A DNA stretch of 64,000 nt. Origin: Anopheles merus (taxonomy: Eukaryota; Arthropoda; Insecta; Diptera; Culicidae). The notes under the pieces were generated by a model, which saw nothing but the letters and a program-made list of their open reading frames with translations, was not told where the DNA came from and made no database searches. Below are positions 63,961 to 64,000 of this stretch, one piece after another. Where the stretch lies: NCBI RefSeq assembly GCF_017562075.2, contig NC_054083.1:2658501-2722500 (forward strand), written 5' to 3'. Within the stretch, counting starts at the first letter, position 1. Every line of letters begins with the position of its first letter. A program made the translations under genes and the position numbers.

Positions 63961-64000
63961 ACCATCCTCTACATAACGATTTTTGAAAACGTATGACATA

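Noticed and set aside
1..64000. CRISPR arrays, operons or prokaryotic signals
   Set aside because: The window is eukaryotic; the regular repeats seen are MITE subterminal arrays, satellites or microsatellites.

Overview
The window is insect nuclear DNA. It is probably dipteran and most likely from a mosquito. That call rests on the mix of BEL/Pao LTR elements, RTE-, CR1/Jockey- and I-type LINEs, hAT, PIF/Harbinger and Tc1/mariner MITEs and a tRNA-derived SINE, and on one recognisable host gene with spliceosomal introns. I cannot fix the species.

Host gene: two coding exons on the + strand (1-275 and 21148-21379) join in frame. They encode the C-terminal coiled coil of a SynGAP/DAB2IP-type Ras GTPase-activating protein (Drosophila raskol family). 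The intron between them is about 20.9 kb and is packed with transposons. Nearly everything after 21.4 kb is mobile DNA.

Most interesting content: three copies of a two-gene DNA transposon whose genes face each other (about 1.9-9.25 kb, 23.1-28.7 kb and 30.6-35.8 kb). One gene is a four-exon transposase. It resembles plant CACTA TNP2 joined to the DUF4218 region, with D, D and E positions, a CxxC pair and an HxxxH motif. The other gene has a short non-coding leader exon and one coding exon for a coiled-coil protein ending in a DUF4806 domain. Copies 2 and 3 have CCCAARTAGC ends, copy 3 with a clean TA duplication. Copy 3 looks intact: its 703-codon transposase splices in frame. Copy 2's transposase is broken only by a 245-bp TA-flanked MITE. 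Copy 1 is old, with premature stops and a LINE and a hAT MITE inserted. Short non-autonomous relatives lie beside copy 2.

Layout: 0.3-9.3 kb holds a MITE and copy 1; 9.3-13.3 kb two copies of an unclassified repeat; 13.5-15.1 kb a dead Tc1-like transposase; 16-17.5 kb retroelement debris; 17.6-19.4 kb a tandem duplication; 20.1-21.1 kb gene and LINE fragments. From 22.3 to 46.2 kb there is one nested stack: an outer GGGGAAGG-ended element holds copy 2 and BEL element A, A holds BEL element B, and B holds copy 3. From 46.6 to 52.3 kb there is a cluster of MITEs, a tandem repeat, a MADF-domain remnant and a SINE. From 54.7 to 62 kb there is a Harbinger transposase fragment, a CR1/Jockey-type LINE and an I-type LINE interrupted by a hAT MITE. 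The last 1.2 kb has a MITE, a hAT-like end, a SINE and another piece of the outer-element family.
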